Assembly (NCBI RefSeq): GCF_014200175.1
Contig: NZ_JACHBD010000008.1
Coordinates: forward strand, 277,024 to 341,023
Length of the DNA: 64,000 nucleotides
Reading direction: 5' to 3'
DNA from: Rhizobium lentis
GTDB lineage: Bacteria > Pseudomonadota > Alphaproteobacteria > Rhizobiales > Rhizobiaceae
The position numbers and the translations under genes are program-made. The first letter of the stretch is position 1, and the number at the start of each line of letters is the position of its first letter. Shown one piece after another: positions 43,845 through 53,081 of this stretch. The notes beneath the pieces were generated by a model. It saw only the letters and a program-made list of their open reading frames with translations, made no database searches and was not told the origin of the DNA.

Positions 43845-45647
43845 CTATTTCACCAAGTCCTGCAAAATCTCCAGCACCGGGCTTTCCATCACTCTCCCCG
43901 TCACGACATCGGCAATCCCCTGATCGGTCTGGTGCGGACCGGCATTGCAGGCCAGCGTTGCGCCGAAACAGGCCTTGAAGACGCGGTAGGGCGGTTTCCA
44001 GTCGACGATCTTGTCCATGGCCTTGCGGATGCCGGCGAAGGCCGAAGCGGTGTCCTTCAGCGAGGCGCCGGTCACCAGGCCGGAGAGCGGCAGCGGAAGG
44101 ATCGCTTCGATCTTACCGTCCCTGGCGACCGCCATGCCGCCGCCGGCTGATATGACGGCGTTGGCGGCGAGCGCCATATCGCGGGCATTGCCGCCGAAGA
44201 CGGTGAGGTTGTGGCTGTCATGCGAGACGGTGGTGCAGAAGGCGCCGCGCCATTCGCCCCAGCCGGTGAGGAAGCCGATGCGCGGGACGCCGTCGGCCTT
44301 GCCGTGGCGGTGGGCGACGGCGATCATGGCGCTGCCGGCCGGCGGCACGACGAAGCCGTCCCGGACCTCCGTTTCGGCCTCCCCCCATTGGGTGAAGCGC
44401 GGGCGGTCGATGGTGGCGACGCGGACGCGCGCGCCTTCGGATGGAATGAGGAAGTCATTTTCGACGAGTGGCGGGAGCTTCAGCGAATTTTCAAGCGGTG
44501 CCGTATCAAGCCGCTGGACGGCCGCCTCCATGCTGCCGTTGCGGGCGACGATGCGGCCGCCTGAGATGACCAGCCGCGCCCGGAATTCCGTGAGATCGTC
44601 GAAAAGCACGAGATCGGCGCGACGGCCGGCGGCGACAAGACCGAGGTCGGAGCGCTTCAGCCGCTGTGCCGCATTGAAGGTTGCGGCGCGGATCGCCCAT
44701 TCCGGCTGCATGCCGTAGCGCACCAGCCGGCGGGCGACGTCGTCGAGGCCGCCGCTTTCGTAAAGTTCATCGGGAAAAACGTCGTCGGTGCAGAGCGTGA
44801 CGGTGGGCGGCAGGTGGCCGAGACCGTTCAGCACCTCGACGAATTCTTGCAGCAGATGGTCGTGCGAGCCGCGCAGTTCGATCGTCAGACCGGCGGCAAG
44901 CTTGGCGGCGACATCGGCACCGGAGGTGAGTTCGTGGTCGGAGGTGACGCCAGCCGCCATGAAGGCGTTGAGATCGGCGCCCTCGAGACCGCGGGCATGG
45001 CCGCAGACGAGCTTGCCGGAGGCAAGGCCGGCATTGACGATGGCGCTCATACGGGGATCGCCGTCGATGACGCCGCGCATGTTCATGACTTCGGCAACGC
45101 CGCCGACGGCGGAAGAGCGCAGCATCTCGGCGATGACAGCGGCATCGAAATCGGCGCCGGCAATTTCCAGGCCGGGTGCCGACGGCACGCAGGAGGGGGC
45201 AAGCAGGATCATACGCAGCGGCAGCGCGCGTGCGGCCTCGATCGCCCAGCGCACACCGTCGAGGCCATGGACGTTACCGAATTCATGCGGATCCCAGACG
45301 ACCGTGGTGACGCCGCGCGGCAGCACGGCGCTCGCATATGCGGCGGGAGTGACCATCGAACTTTCGACATGCATGTGCGTGTCAATCAGGCCCGGCGTCA
45401 CGATGCTGTCTGTCGCATCGACAATCTCGAGGGCATCTGTGCGGCTTGCCGGGGCATGGACGCTGGCGATCAGCGCGCCGACGAGGCCGATATCGGCCTT
45501 CCGGATCAGGCCGGTCACCGCATCGAGCAGCCGGCCGCCGGTTATCAGCACGTCGAAGGGGGCATCGCCGCGCGCAGCCGCAACGGTGCGGGCGCGCAAA
45601 GCGGGATCGTTGAGATCGGCCGGTTCCTGGCGAGGGGTGGCGTTCAT
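43845..45647 (-). CDS. ade: Adenine deaminase
   Basis: Converts adenine to hypoxanthine in purine salvage. The 600-residue amidohydrolase has the metal motif HMHVESSM, VVWDPHEFGNVHG, CGHARGLEG, TDDVFPDEL and GWGEWRGAFCTTVSHDSHNL. It is the last gene of the LacI-controlled operon; its start overlaps the nucleoside hydrolase stop by four bases (ATGA). Confidence 0.95.
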   Translation of the reverse strand: MNATPRQEPADLNDPALRARTVAAARGDAPFDVLITGGRLLDAVTGLIRKADIGLVGALIASVHAPASRTDALEIVDATDSIVTPGLIDTHMHVESSMVTPAAYASAVLPRGVTTVVWDPHEFGNVHGLDGVRWAIEAARALPLRMILLAPSCVPSAPGLEIAGADFDAAVIAEMLRSSAVGGVAEVMNMRGVIDGDPRMSAIVNAGLASGKLVCGHARGLEGADLNAFMAAGVTSDHELTSGADVAAKLAAGLTIELRGSHDHLLQEFVEVLNGLGHLPPTVTLCTDDVFPDELYESGGLDDVARRLVRYGMQPEWAIRAATFNAAQRLKRSDLGLVAAGRRADLVLFDDLTEFRARLVISGGRIVARNGSMEAAVQRLDTAPLENSLKLPPLVENDFLIPSEGARVRVATIDRPRFTQWGEAETEVRDGFVVPPAGSAMIAVAHRHGKADGVPRIGFLTGWGEWRGAFCTTVSHDSHNLTVFGGNARDMALAANAVISAGGGMAVARDGKIEAILPLPLSGLVTGASLKDTASAFAGIRKAMDKIVDWKPPYRVFKACFGATLACNAGPHQTDQGIADVVTGRVMESPVLEILQDLVK

Positions 45648-46564
45648 TTGCGGGCCTCGTTGACCAGGGCGGCGAGAATGATGGCGCGCGCCCTATCGGC
45701 ATCGATGTCGGCGGCGAATTGGGCGTTGAAGGCCGCATGCGTGGCACGAGTCTCGACGACGGTGCGGCCACGGGTGAGGGCGCCCTGAAGTTCGACGTCG
45801 ATGCGCGCGGGGCGGAAGGTGACGATGTCAGGGGCGATGAAGGCGACGGCGGCGGATGGATCGTAGATCGCCATTCCAGGGCGGCCGCGGCTGGTGCCGA
45901 TGCCGATATAACCGGAAAACATATCGGCGATCAGTTCGGCATTGGCGCCGCCGGCATGGCGCACCGGCTCGGCATCCTCCGGCCTTGCCAATACCTTGCG
46001 GCAGAGGTCGAGATCGACCATGCGCAGCGGCAGGCCATGGGCAATGACGATCGCAAGCGCCTCGGGATCGGCAAGCGCGTTGAATTCGGCAGATGCCGTG
46101 TGATTACCTGATGTGACGCCGCCGCCCATCCAGACGAGGTCGTCGATGCGGGTGGCGAGATCGGGGCGGGCGAGCGCCACGGCAGCGATATTGGTGAGCG
46201 GCCCGAGCGCCAGGATGCGGTGCCGGCCCTGGCCTTCCAGCCAGCGGCAAAGTGCTGCGAAGACATCGCTTTCGGCAAGAGTAGGCGCCTCCGGCAGGCC
46301 TTTGCCTGATGTCGGGATGCCGGTTTTTCCGAGAATCGCCTGCGCGGTTTCGAGCTTGCCGAGAACCGGCATGGCGCGGCCGGTATGAATGGGGAACGTC
46401 CAGCCGAAGGCACTGGCGGCGCCGGCTGCATTCATTATGACTTGCGGCAGCGGCGTATTGCCGAAGACCAGCGAGACGCCGTCGATCTCATATTCCGACT
46501 GCCCCACCACCAAAATCGCGGCGATGTCGTCGAAGCCCATGTCCGTGTCGATCCAGACGCCCAT
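45644..46564 (-). CDS. Inosine/uridine-preferring nucleoside hydrolase
   Basis: Cleaves nucleosides to a base and ribose. The 306-residue protein carries the calcium-site signature at the N-terminus (D6-T-D8-x-G-x-D12-D13), VFGNTPLPQVIMNA, LALGPLTNIA, WMGGGV and EFNALADPEA. The start at 46564 gives the standard short N-terminus; the longer frame runs into the ATPase gene. It is coupled to adenine deaminase downstream, so adenosine-type substrates would yield adenine and then hypoxanthine. Confidence 0.93.
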   Translation of the reverse strand: MGVWIDTDMGFDDIAAILVVGQSEYEIDGVSLVFGNTPLPQVIMNAAGAASAFGWTFPIHTGRAMPVLGKLETAQAILGKTGIPTSGKGLPEAPTLAESDVFAALCRWLEGQGRHRILALGPLTNIAAVALARPDLATRIDDLVWMGGGVTSGNHTASAEFNALADPEALAIVIAHGLPLRMVDLDLCRKVLARPEDAEPVRHAGGANAELIADMFSGYIGIGTSRGRPGMAIYDPSAAVAFIAPDIVTFRPARIDVELQGALTRGRTVVETRATHAAFNAQFAADIDADRARAIILAALVNEARK

Positions 46565-46568
46565 GATT

Positions 46569-47594
46569 TCACCCGAACCGTTTGAGGTTGGCCGCGCCGG
46601 CGACCGGCAGGTCGAAGGCGAGTGCACTGCCGATGTCGTGCGGCGGCAGGCCCGCATCGATTTCGGCCTTGATGGGCCCGAGCGGCGTATCGAGGAGGTA
46701 TTCACGGGTGTTGCCGGCGAAAGACGTGCCGCGCACGGTGCCGTGAAATTGACCGGAGCCGAGGATCACCGCGCGCGGACGCCAGGCCAGGCCCGCCGCG
46801 GAATCCGGCGCCGCGCCGGAAAGTGCGACCGGGCCGTTCGGCGTCGTAAGCTTTCCGTCCTTCAGCGCGAAGACATTTTCAAAGCCGACGAAATCGGCGA
46901 CGAAGGCGGAGGCCGGGTTGTTGTAGATCTCCTCCGGCGTGCCGATCTGCTCGATGCCGCCGTTCAGCATGACGACGATGCGGTCGGCGAGCGCCAGGGC
47001 CTCCACTTGGTCGTGGGTGACGAAAATCATCGTGACGCCGGTCTCCTTCTGCACGCGCTGCAATTCGGCGCGCATCTCCAGGCGCAGCCGGGCATCGAGA
47101 TTGGAGAGCGGCTCGTCGAGCAGCAGGACTTTCGGCTCCATGACCATCGAGCGGGCGAGTGCCACGCGCTGCTGCTGACCGCCGGACAGTTCGGCGGGCT
47201 TGCGGCCGGCGAAGGCGGTCAGACCCACGGATTTCAGGCCGGCGCCGACGCGGGCTTCAAGATCGGCGCCCGAAATGCTCTTGAGCCGCAGGCCGAAAGC
47301 GACGTTCTCATAAACGGTTAGATGCGGAAAGAGCGCGTAGGATTGGAAGACGAGGCCGACGGCGCGCTTGTTGGCGGAGACGCGGGTGATATCCGCGCCG
47401 TCGAGACCGATGCGGCCGGAAGCCGGCGTCAGCAGGCCGGCAATGGCGCGCATCGTCGTCGTCTTGCCACAGCCGGAGGGGCCAAGGAGCGCGACCAGTT
47501 CGCCCTTGCCAATCCCGAGATCGAGATCCTTCACCGCAACCGTATCGCCGTAGGCGAGGGTCAGCTTGGCGAGTTTGAGATAGGCATCAGACAT
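46569..47594 (-). CDS. PotA-type ABC transporter ATPase
   Basis: The 341-residue ATPase has Walker A GPSGCGKTT, signature LSGGQQQRVALARS, Walker B VLLLDEPLSNLDARLR, switch THDQVEALALAD and a C-terminal TOBE-like domain (about 245-341). This is the spermidine/putrescine/iron/thiamine class. The start at 47594 (MSDAYLKLAKLTLAYG) overlaps the upstream permease gene by eight bases; the earlier frame start does not fit. Confidence 0.93.
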   Translation of the reverse strand: MSDAYLKLAKLTLAYGDTVAVKDLDLGIGKGELVALLGPSGCGKTTTMRAIAGLLTPASGRIGLDGADITRVSANKRAVGLVFQSYALFPHLTVYENVAFGLRLKSISGADLEARVGAGLKSVGLTAFAGRKPAELSGGQQQRVALARSMVMEPKVLLLDEPLSNLDARLRLEMRAELQRVQKETGVTMIFVTHDQVEALALADRIVVMLNGGIEQIGTPEEIYNNPASAFVADFVGFENVFALKDGKLTTPNGPVALSGAAPDSAAGLAWRPRAVILGSGQFHGTVRGTSFAGNTREYLLDTPLGPIKAEIDAGLPPHDIGSALAFDLPVAGAANLKRFG

Positions 47595-48366
47595 AACGCG
47601 AAAATCCCAAGAAGCGTTCGGCGAGGAAGACGATGCCGATCGAGAGGAAGGCGAGAAGGGCGGAGAGTGCCGCGATGGACGGGTCGTAAGTGGTTTCCAT
47701 GTAACCCAGCATGTCGATCGGCAGTGTGCGCACACCGGGGCCGGAGAGGAAGAGCGAGACCGGCACCTGATTGAAGCTGGTGACGAAGCCGAGGATGAAG
47801 GCGGCCAGAATGCCGCCGCGGATATTCGGCATCACCACGCGGAAGAAGGCGCCGAGCCTGGACGAACCGAGCAGGACAGCCGCTTCCTCGATATCCGAAC
47901 GCAGATTGTCGAGGCTCGCGGAGACAACGCGCACGGCGTAGGGAAGCACGAGGGCCGCGTGGGCGAAGAAGAGGGCGAGTGTGATGTTGAAGCCAAAGGG
48001 CACGACAAGATAACGCAGCAATGCCAGGCCGACGATAATGCCGGGAACGATGATCGGCAGCGAAACGACCGTGCGGACGGTCTCGGCCCCAGGCAGCCGG
48101 TAACGCGACAGGGCGTAGGCGGCGGGGATGCCGAGGACGAGGGCTGCGAGCGTTCCGAAGACGGCGAGGAACATCGACATGGCGAAGCTGTCGCGGAAGC
48201 TTTCAACGGTGAAGACCTTCGTCACCCAGCGCAGCGACAGGCCCTGCGGCGGGAAGGCCAGCGTATCGCCTGCCGAGAGCGAGGCGGCAATGATGATCAG
48301 GAACGGGCCGATCAGGAAGACCAGCAACAGGAAGAGCACGATGGGCGAAAACAGGCGGAGGGTCAT
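47587..48366 (-). CDS. PotC-type ABC permease
   Basis: The 259-residue permease has six hydrophobic helices and the EAA loop (DIEEAAVLLGSSRLGAFFRVVMPNIRGGI). It overlaps both neighbours by a few bases, which indicates tight coupling. Confidence 0.93.
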   Translation of the reverse strand: MTLRLFSPIVLFLLLVFLIGPFLIIIAASLSAGDTLAFPPQGLSLRWVTKVFTVESFRDSFAMSMFLAVFGTLAALVLGIPAAYALSRYRLPGAETVRTVVSLPIIVPGIIVGLALLRYLVVPFGFNITLALFFAHAALVLPYAVRVVSASLDNLRSDIEEAAVLLGSSRLGAFFRVVMPNIRGGILAAFILGFVTSFNQVPVSLFLSGPGVRTLPIDMLGYMETTYDPSIAALSALLAFLSIGIVFLAERFLGFSRYV

Positions 48367-49190
48367 CGGCGGTTCCTCGCCGTCGCGAGGCGTTTGAGCA
48401 GGATATTGGCGGCAAAGCTCATGACGATCAGGATGAAGGCGATGACACTTGCCGAGACGAAATCATTTGCAACGGAAACCTGCTGGTACATCAGGGTTTC
48501 GAGCATCAGCACCTTGGAACCGCCAAGCACGGCGGGGGTGATATAGGCGGTCAATGATCCGGTGAAGACAAGTGTGCCGCCGATGACGAGCCCTTCGCGG
48601 GTCAGCGGCAGAACGACCTTCCAGAAGACCTGGAACCAGTTGGCGCCAAGCACACGCGCGGCGGGGATCGCATCCCTCGGCATGTTTTCGAGGGCGCTGA
48701 TCAGCGACAGGATCATCAGCGGCAGGAAGAGCTGCAGCAGACCGATGAAGACGGCTGTTTCGGTGAACAGCAGGCGCAGCGGTTCGGCACTGAAACCCAG
48801 GCCTGTGATCGCCTGGTTGACGATGCCGGTGCGGCCGAGAATGACGATCCAGGCATAGGTGCGCGCCACCGGCGAGATCATCAGCGGCAGGGTGACGAGG
48901 CCGATCATCCGCCCTTTGCCCTTCGCCGGCAGGTTGACGATGGCGAAGGCTGCGGCATAACCGATGACGGCCGAGGCGGCGGTGACTTCGAGGCCGAGCC
49001 GGAAGGAGCGCAGGAAAACGGTGCGGTTCAGCGTCCCGGAAAAGAAATCGGTATAGGCCGACAGCGTCCAGCCGCCACCGGCGCGGAAGCCCTCCGACAG
49101 CAGGATTGCGACGGGCAGCAGAAAGACCAGTGTTGCAAAGACGGCTGCCGGCAGGGCAAGCGCCAGGGCTTCTGCGCGGTTCTGGAACAT
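48363..49190 (-). CDS. PotB-type ABC permease
   Basis: The 275-residue partner permease has six helices and an EAA-type loop (MPRDAIPAARVLGANWFQVFWKVVLPLTREGL). Its stop overlaps the start of the second permease by four bases. Confidence 0.92.
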   Translation of the reverse strand: MFQNRAEALALALPAAVFATLVFLLPVAILLSEGFRAGGGWTLSAYTDFFSGTLNRTVFLRSFRLGLEVTAASAVIGYAAAFAIVNLPAKGKGRMIGLVTLPLMISPVARTYAWIVILGRTGIVNQAITGLGFSAEPLRLLFTETAVFIGLLQLFLPLMILSLISALENMPRDAIPAARVLGANWFQVFWKVVLPLTREGLVIGGTLVFTGSLTAYITPAVLGGSKVLMLETLMYQQVSVANDFVSASVIAFILIVMSFAANILLKRLATARNRR

Positions 49191-49260
49191 AAGGCGCCTT
49201 TCGATCGATGGGATCGCGGTTCCGGCAGGGGGCGCCGGGACCTGTCTTCACTCGGGGAGC

Positions 49261-50283
49261 TTACTGGCCGACCTTTTCGTTCCAGCTCTTCAGCCAGCCG
49301 GCGCGGTTGTCGAGGGCGATGGCGGACGGAATGAGCTTGAGGCTCTTGGCGGTTTGTTCGCCATAGGTGAGATTGTTGGCCGCCGCTTCGGAAAGCTTGA
49401 CCTCGCTGTTTGCGGGGCTGTCGATCAGCTTCTCGGCGAGTTTGGTCTGGGTTTCGGTCGAGAGCCAGAAATCCATGAACTGCAGGGCGAGATCCTGGTT
49501 CTTCGAACCCTTGGTCAGCACTAGCACGTTCATGCCGCCGGTCTGACCCTCTTTCGGGGTTGCCCAAGCAACGGGTACATCGAGCTTGGTGAACCCAGCC
49601 CAGGAGAAGCGGCCGATGGGAGCCGCCCATATTTCCTCCTGCTGCATCAACTGCACGAGCTGGGAGGATTTTTCGTAGAAGGTGACAATGTCGTCCTTCT
49701 TCTCGCCCAGTGCCTCGATCGGCCCCTTCAGATCCGGCGTGTCCTTGCCGAGCGCCAGGCCCAGCATATAGAGTGCCGGCGGGCCCTGATTGGTGGTGAC
49801 ATTGGGGAAGGCGACATGGCCGACATATTCCGGCTTCAGGAGATCGGCCCAGGAGTCGATCTTCATCTTGTCGGAGCGGTAGGCGATCGAGGTGGCGTAG
49901 AAGGTATAGCCGACACTCATGCCGTCGCCGTTCGGGTCCTTGGCGATGTCGTACAGCTTGGCGAAATTGGAGAGTTTTGCAGTATCGACCTTGTCGATCA
50001 GGCCAGCGCGCGCGGCGGCCAGCGCATCGGCCATCGAAACGGCGGCGAGATCGACGACGGGACTGGCTTTGTTGGCTTCCATTTTGGCCAGGCGCTCGAC
50101 GCTGTTGCCGGTCTCGACCACCAGCTTGCAGCCGCATTGGGCTTCGAAGGGGTCGTAGACCAGCGCCTTGAAATCGTCCTGGGCGAAGGCATAGACGGAA
50201 ATGGTCAGCGTCCGTTCGGCGGCAGCCGCACTCAACGGCGATAGCGCCGCAAGCGCCACCGAAGCAATGAGAGCTTCTTTCAT
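49261..50283 (-). CDS. PotD-type periplasmic binding protein
   Basis: The 340-residue receptor has a signal peptide cleaved after SAAAA (about residue 22), then RTLTISVYAFAQDDFKALVYDPFEAQCGCKLVVETGN, the group-1 binding-protein fold. The operon context (nucleoside hydrolase, adenine deaminase) suggests a purine, nucleoside or related base as ligand, although this protein class classically binds polyamines, iron or thiamine. The start overlaps the LacI gene by four bases. Confidence 0.88.
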   Translation of the reverse strand: MKEALIASVALAALSPLSAAAAERTLTISVYAFAQDDFKALVYDPFEAQCGCKLVVETGNSVERLAKMEANKASPVVDLAAVSMADALAAARAGLIDKVDTAKLSNFAKLYDIAKDPNGDGMSVGYTFYATSIAYRSDKMKIDSWADLLKPEYVGHVAFPNVTTNQGPPALYMLGLALGKDTPDLKGPIEALGEKKDDIVTFYEKSSQLVQLMQQEEIWAAPIGRFSWAGFTKLDVPVAWATPKEGQTGGMNVLVLTKGSKNQDLALQFMDFWLSTETQTKLAEKLIDSPANSEVKLSEAAANNLTYGEQTAKSLKLIPSAIALDNRAGWLKSWNEKVGQ

Positions 50284-51329
50284 CTTACATGTTCTCCATC
50301 TCTGAGGTTTTTAATGCCAGGTTCACAAGGCCCGGATGATTGGCGGACGATCAATTGCATGGCGACACGTTCGATCTCCGCGGTGACGAGCATGCCCTCC
50401 CGGGCGCTGCTTTTGCCTATCGTATCCGCCAGGGCTGACACGGCAATCCCGGCAATCCGGTCCATGTCCATCCTGACCGTCGTCAGGGACGGCGTGACAA
50501 CGGGCGACCAGATAAGGTCGTCGAAGCCGGTGACGCTGACATCGGCGGGAACGTTGATGCCGGCCTGTTGCAGTTCCGTCAGCGCGCGCAGCGCCTGCAG
50601 ATCGGAGAGGGCCGCGAAAGCGGTGAAACCCTGCTTCACCCTTTCGGCGAGGCCGAGCGGACAGCCGCTGCCGCCATCCCGCTCCAGCTCGTCGATCCAC
50701 AGGGTTTCAGCCTGCATAGCCGGGCGCAGACCGGCGCGGATGCCGCCGGCGCGGTCGTTCTGAACGCTGGATTCCCGGTTGTTGCCGATGATGAGGATGC
50801 GCTGGTGGCCGAGACCGGCGAGATGGACGGCGATTTCACGCCCGCCCTGCCAATGATCGGCGGAAACCGTGTTGCCCGGTGTCGAAGGCGTGTCGATGAC
50901 GGCGACCGGACAGGCGACAGACGAAATGCGGGTGGCGCGGCGGGGGATGACGACCATGCCATCGACGCCGCGTTCGACCAGGCGGTTGATCGCCTCGACC
51001 TGGGTGGCGGCATCGCCGCGGGAATCCGCGATCAGCACGCCATAACCCGCGGCGGAGGCAGCGAATTCGATCGCCTGCGCGATCTTCGGGAACAGAGGAT
51101 TGGCGATATCGGGCAGCACAAGGCCAATAACACCGCTGCGGCCTGTCCGGAGCGCGCGGCCGGCCTGGCTCGGGACATAACCGAGCTCGGCGGCATGCTC
51201 GCGAATTCTTTCGACCAACTGGCCGGAGACCCGGCCTTTGCCGGAAAGCGCATTGGAGACCGTGGCAATGGAGACGCCGAGCGAGGTCGCTATCCTGCTG
51301 AGGTTCGGTCCCGGGCGCGATGAAGTCAT
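50280..51329 (-). CDS. LacI-family repressor of the nucleoside operon
   Basis: The 349-residue regulator has the N-terminal helix-turn-helix and hinge (LSRIATSLGVSIATVSNALSGKGRVS) and a type I periplasmic-binding-like sensor domain (GLVLPDIANPLFPKIAQAIE, VDGMVVIPRR, GFDDLIWSPVV). It is the first gene of the operon, so it likely represses its own transcription. A LacI-type palindrome lies 13 bases ahead of its start (51342). Confidence 0.93.
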   Translation of the reverse strand: MTSSRPGPNLSRIATSLGVSIATVSNALSGKGRVSGQLVERIREHAAELGYVPSQAGRALRTGRSGVIGLVLPDIANPLFPKIAQAIEFAASAAGYGVLIADSRGDAATQVEAINRLVERGVDGMVVIPRRATRISSVACPVAVIDTPSTPGNTVSADHWQGGREIAVHLAGLGHQRILIIGNNRESSVQNDRAGGIRAGLRPAMQAETLWIDELERDGGSGCPLGLAERVKQGFTAFAALSDLQALRALTELQQAGINVPADVSVTGFDDLIWSPVVTPSLTTVRMDMDRIAGIAVSALADTIGKSSAREGMLVTAEIERVAMQLIVRQSSGPCEPGIKNLRDGEHVR

Positions 51330-51341
51330 GAATCAGGCTGC

Positions 51342-51361
51342 CTGATTAATCGTTTAATCAG
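51342..51361. promoter_or_regulatory. Candidate LacI-type operator
   Basis: CTGATTAA-TCGT-TTAATCAG: eight-base perfect arms, central CG typical of LacI-family sites. A second overlapping dyad AATCAGG-CTG-CCTGATT (51331-51347) sits at the start of the regulator gene. Position implies autorepression and operon control. Confidence 0.75.
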
Positions 51362-51436
51362 TCCTATATCAGCCGCCGCTGCTTGTCGAATCCAAATTCC
51401 TTTGTTGAGCAATTATCCAATGCAGAGCCGGCATGC

Positions 51437-51466
51437 AAAAAGCCCCGCGAGACGATCGCGGGGCTT
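51437..51466 (-). terminator. Terminator of the RND efflux operon
   Basis: Ten-pair stem AGCCCCGCGA/TCGCGGGGCT; read on the minus strand it is followed by TTTTTGC. Located 28 bases past the efflux outer-membrane gene. Confidence 0.88.
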
Positions 51467-51493
51467 CGTATTTCCAGAAAGGCGGCGAGCCGA

Positions 51494-52930
51494 TCAGCTC
51501 TTGGCCTTTGCCGGCTCAGGCTTCACCGACACGGTGGTCCTGCCGCCGGGCGCGTAGCCGCCACCGACTGCGATGTTCAGCGAGACGTAGTCCTTGGCCA
51601 TTTGCTGGACTGCCTGGGCAAGGCTTGCCTGGGCGAGCGAAACCTGGCGCTGCGCGTCGAGAACGTCGAGCAGCGAGGAGGCGCCGTCCTTATAGGATGC
51701 TGTGGAAAGTTCGAGCGTTTCCTGCGTCGTCTTTACCTGGGCCTGAAGGGCAGAGACCGTGCGGGCATCGCGCCGGACGGCGGCGAGCGCGTTCTCGACC
51801 TGCTCGACGGCGGTCAGCACCGTCGACTTCCAGTTGAGGTAAGCGGTCGCGGCTTCAGACTGTGCCGACTTGACGTTGGCGCGCAGGCGGCCACCATCGA
51901 GGATCGGCAGGTTCAGCGTCGGGCCGAAGGACCAAGGCGTCAGGGCGCCATGGACACCTCTTTGGTTGATATAGGAGGGCGAGATCGAGCCGCTGAGCGA
52001 GATGCTCGGATAAAGCTGCGCCTCGGCAACGCCGATATTGGCTGTTGCGGCGGCGAGGTCACGCTCCGCGACGCGAATGTCGGGACGGTTGCGGATCAGG
52101 TCTGCCGGGATGCCGGAGTTGATGCCGCCGCGGAAGACCGGTTGCCCACCGCCCCTCAGCAGTTCGTTGACAAGAGCCGAGGCCGGCAGGCCGAGCAGCG
52201 TGGCGATGTGATGGGCCGATACACGGATATTGGTTTCGAGGCCGGGAATTTCGGCGAGCGTAGACTGTACCAGACCTTCGGCCTGAACGACGTCGAGTCG
52301 CGAGGCGGCGCCGGCTTCAAGCTGGAATTTGGTCAGTTCATAGGTTTCCTGACGAGACTTCAGGTTGGCCTTTGAAAGCGCCAGGCGCTGCTGATAAAAA
52401 CGAACATCGATGTAGCTCGAGACGAGATCCTGCACGAGGGTCAGCTTGGCGACATCGGCGGATGCGTAGGCCGAATCGAGCGAAGCGACCGCGCTCTCGG
52501 TGCTGCGCTTATAGAGGCCGAAGAGATCGAGCAGCCAGCTCAGCTGAACATCACCGGCACTGGTGTTGCGCGTGTCGAACTGCGTGCGCAGTTCGCCCTT
52601 CTGGCCGCTGATCGTGTGCGAGGCGCCGACGTTGAGGTTCGGCAGGCCGCCTGCGCCGGCGATGGTAACGTTGGCGGACGCCGCATTGATGCGCTCGATC
52701 GCCTGCTGGACGGTCAGGTTCTGCTCGAGGCCGGCCTGGACATAGGCGTTCAGCTTGGGGTCCTTGAAAGCGGTCCACCAGGCTGCGGTGGCAACATCGC
52801 CGACACTCTTCGTTCCGCCTTCTCCGAATTTGGCGGGCAACGGCATTTCAGGAGGAGCATGATCCGGGCCCACGACGCAGCCCGACAGTAATAATAACAA
52901 TGCCGGTGTGGCAAAACGAAGAGATACCAT
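51494..52930 (-). CDS. Outer-membrane efflux lipoprotein (OprM/NodT type)
   Basis: The 478-residue TolC-like channel has a lipoprotein signal (LLSGC, Cys18) and two repeats of the outer-membrane efflux domain (helical, Ala/Gln-rich, with LDLFGLYKRS, PDIRVAERDLAAATANIGVA, SLLDVLDAQRQV). Third gene of the RND pump, 151 bases after the pump subunit, followed by a terminator. Confidence 0.92.
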   Translation of the reverse strand: MVSLRFATPALLLLLSGCVVGPDHAPPEMPLPAKFGEGGTKSVGDVATAAWWTAFKDPKLNAYVQAGLEQNLTVQQAIERINAASANVTIAGAGGLPNLNVGASHTISGQKGELRTQFDTRNTSAGDVQLSWLLDLFGLYKRSTESAVASLDSAYASADVAKLTLVQDLVSSYIDVRFYQQRLALSKANLKSRQETYELTKFQLEAGAASRLDVVQAEGLVQSTLAEIPGLETNIRVSAHHIATLLGLPASALVNELLRGGGQPVFRGGINSGIPADLIRNRPDIRVAERDLAAATANIGVAEAQLYPSISLSGSISPSYINQRGVHGALTPWSFGPTLNLPILDGGRLRANVKSAQSEAATAYLNWKSTVLTAVEQVENALAAVRRDARTVSALQAQVKTTQETLELSTASYKDGASSLLDVLDAQRQVSLAQASLAQAVQQMAKDYVSLNIAVGGGYAPGGRTTVSVKPEPAKAKS

Positions 52931-53081
52931 TCATTTCTTCCTGTACTCGAGCAAGTCAATTCTTGTCCGAAGCTTCATGCTTCACTATCGGCGCGCCGCG
53001 CCTTGTCCCACTTGAAAACACACACCGAAGCAGTCGGGCGCAATGTAGCAATCGGAACAGCATTATCACAGTGCATTTATA

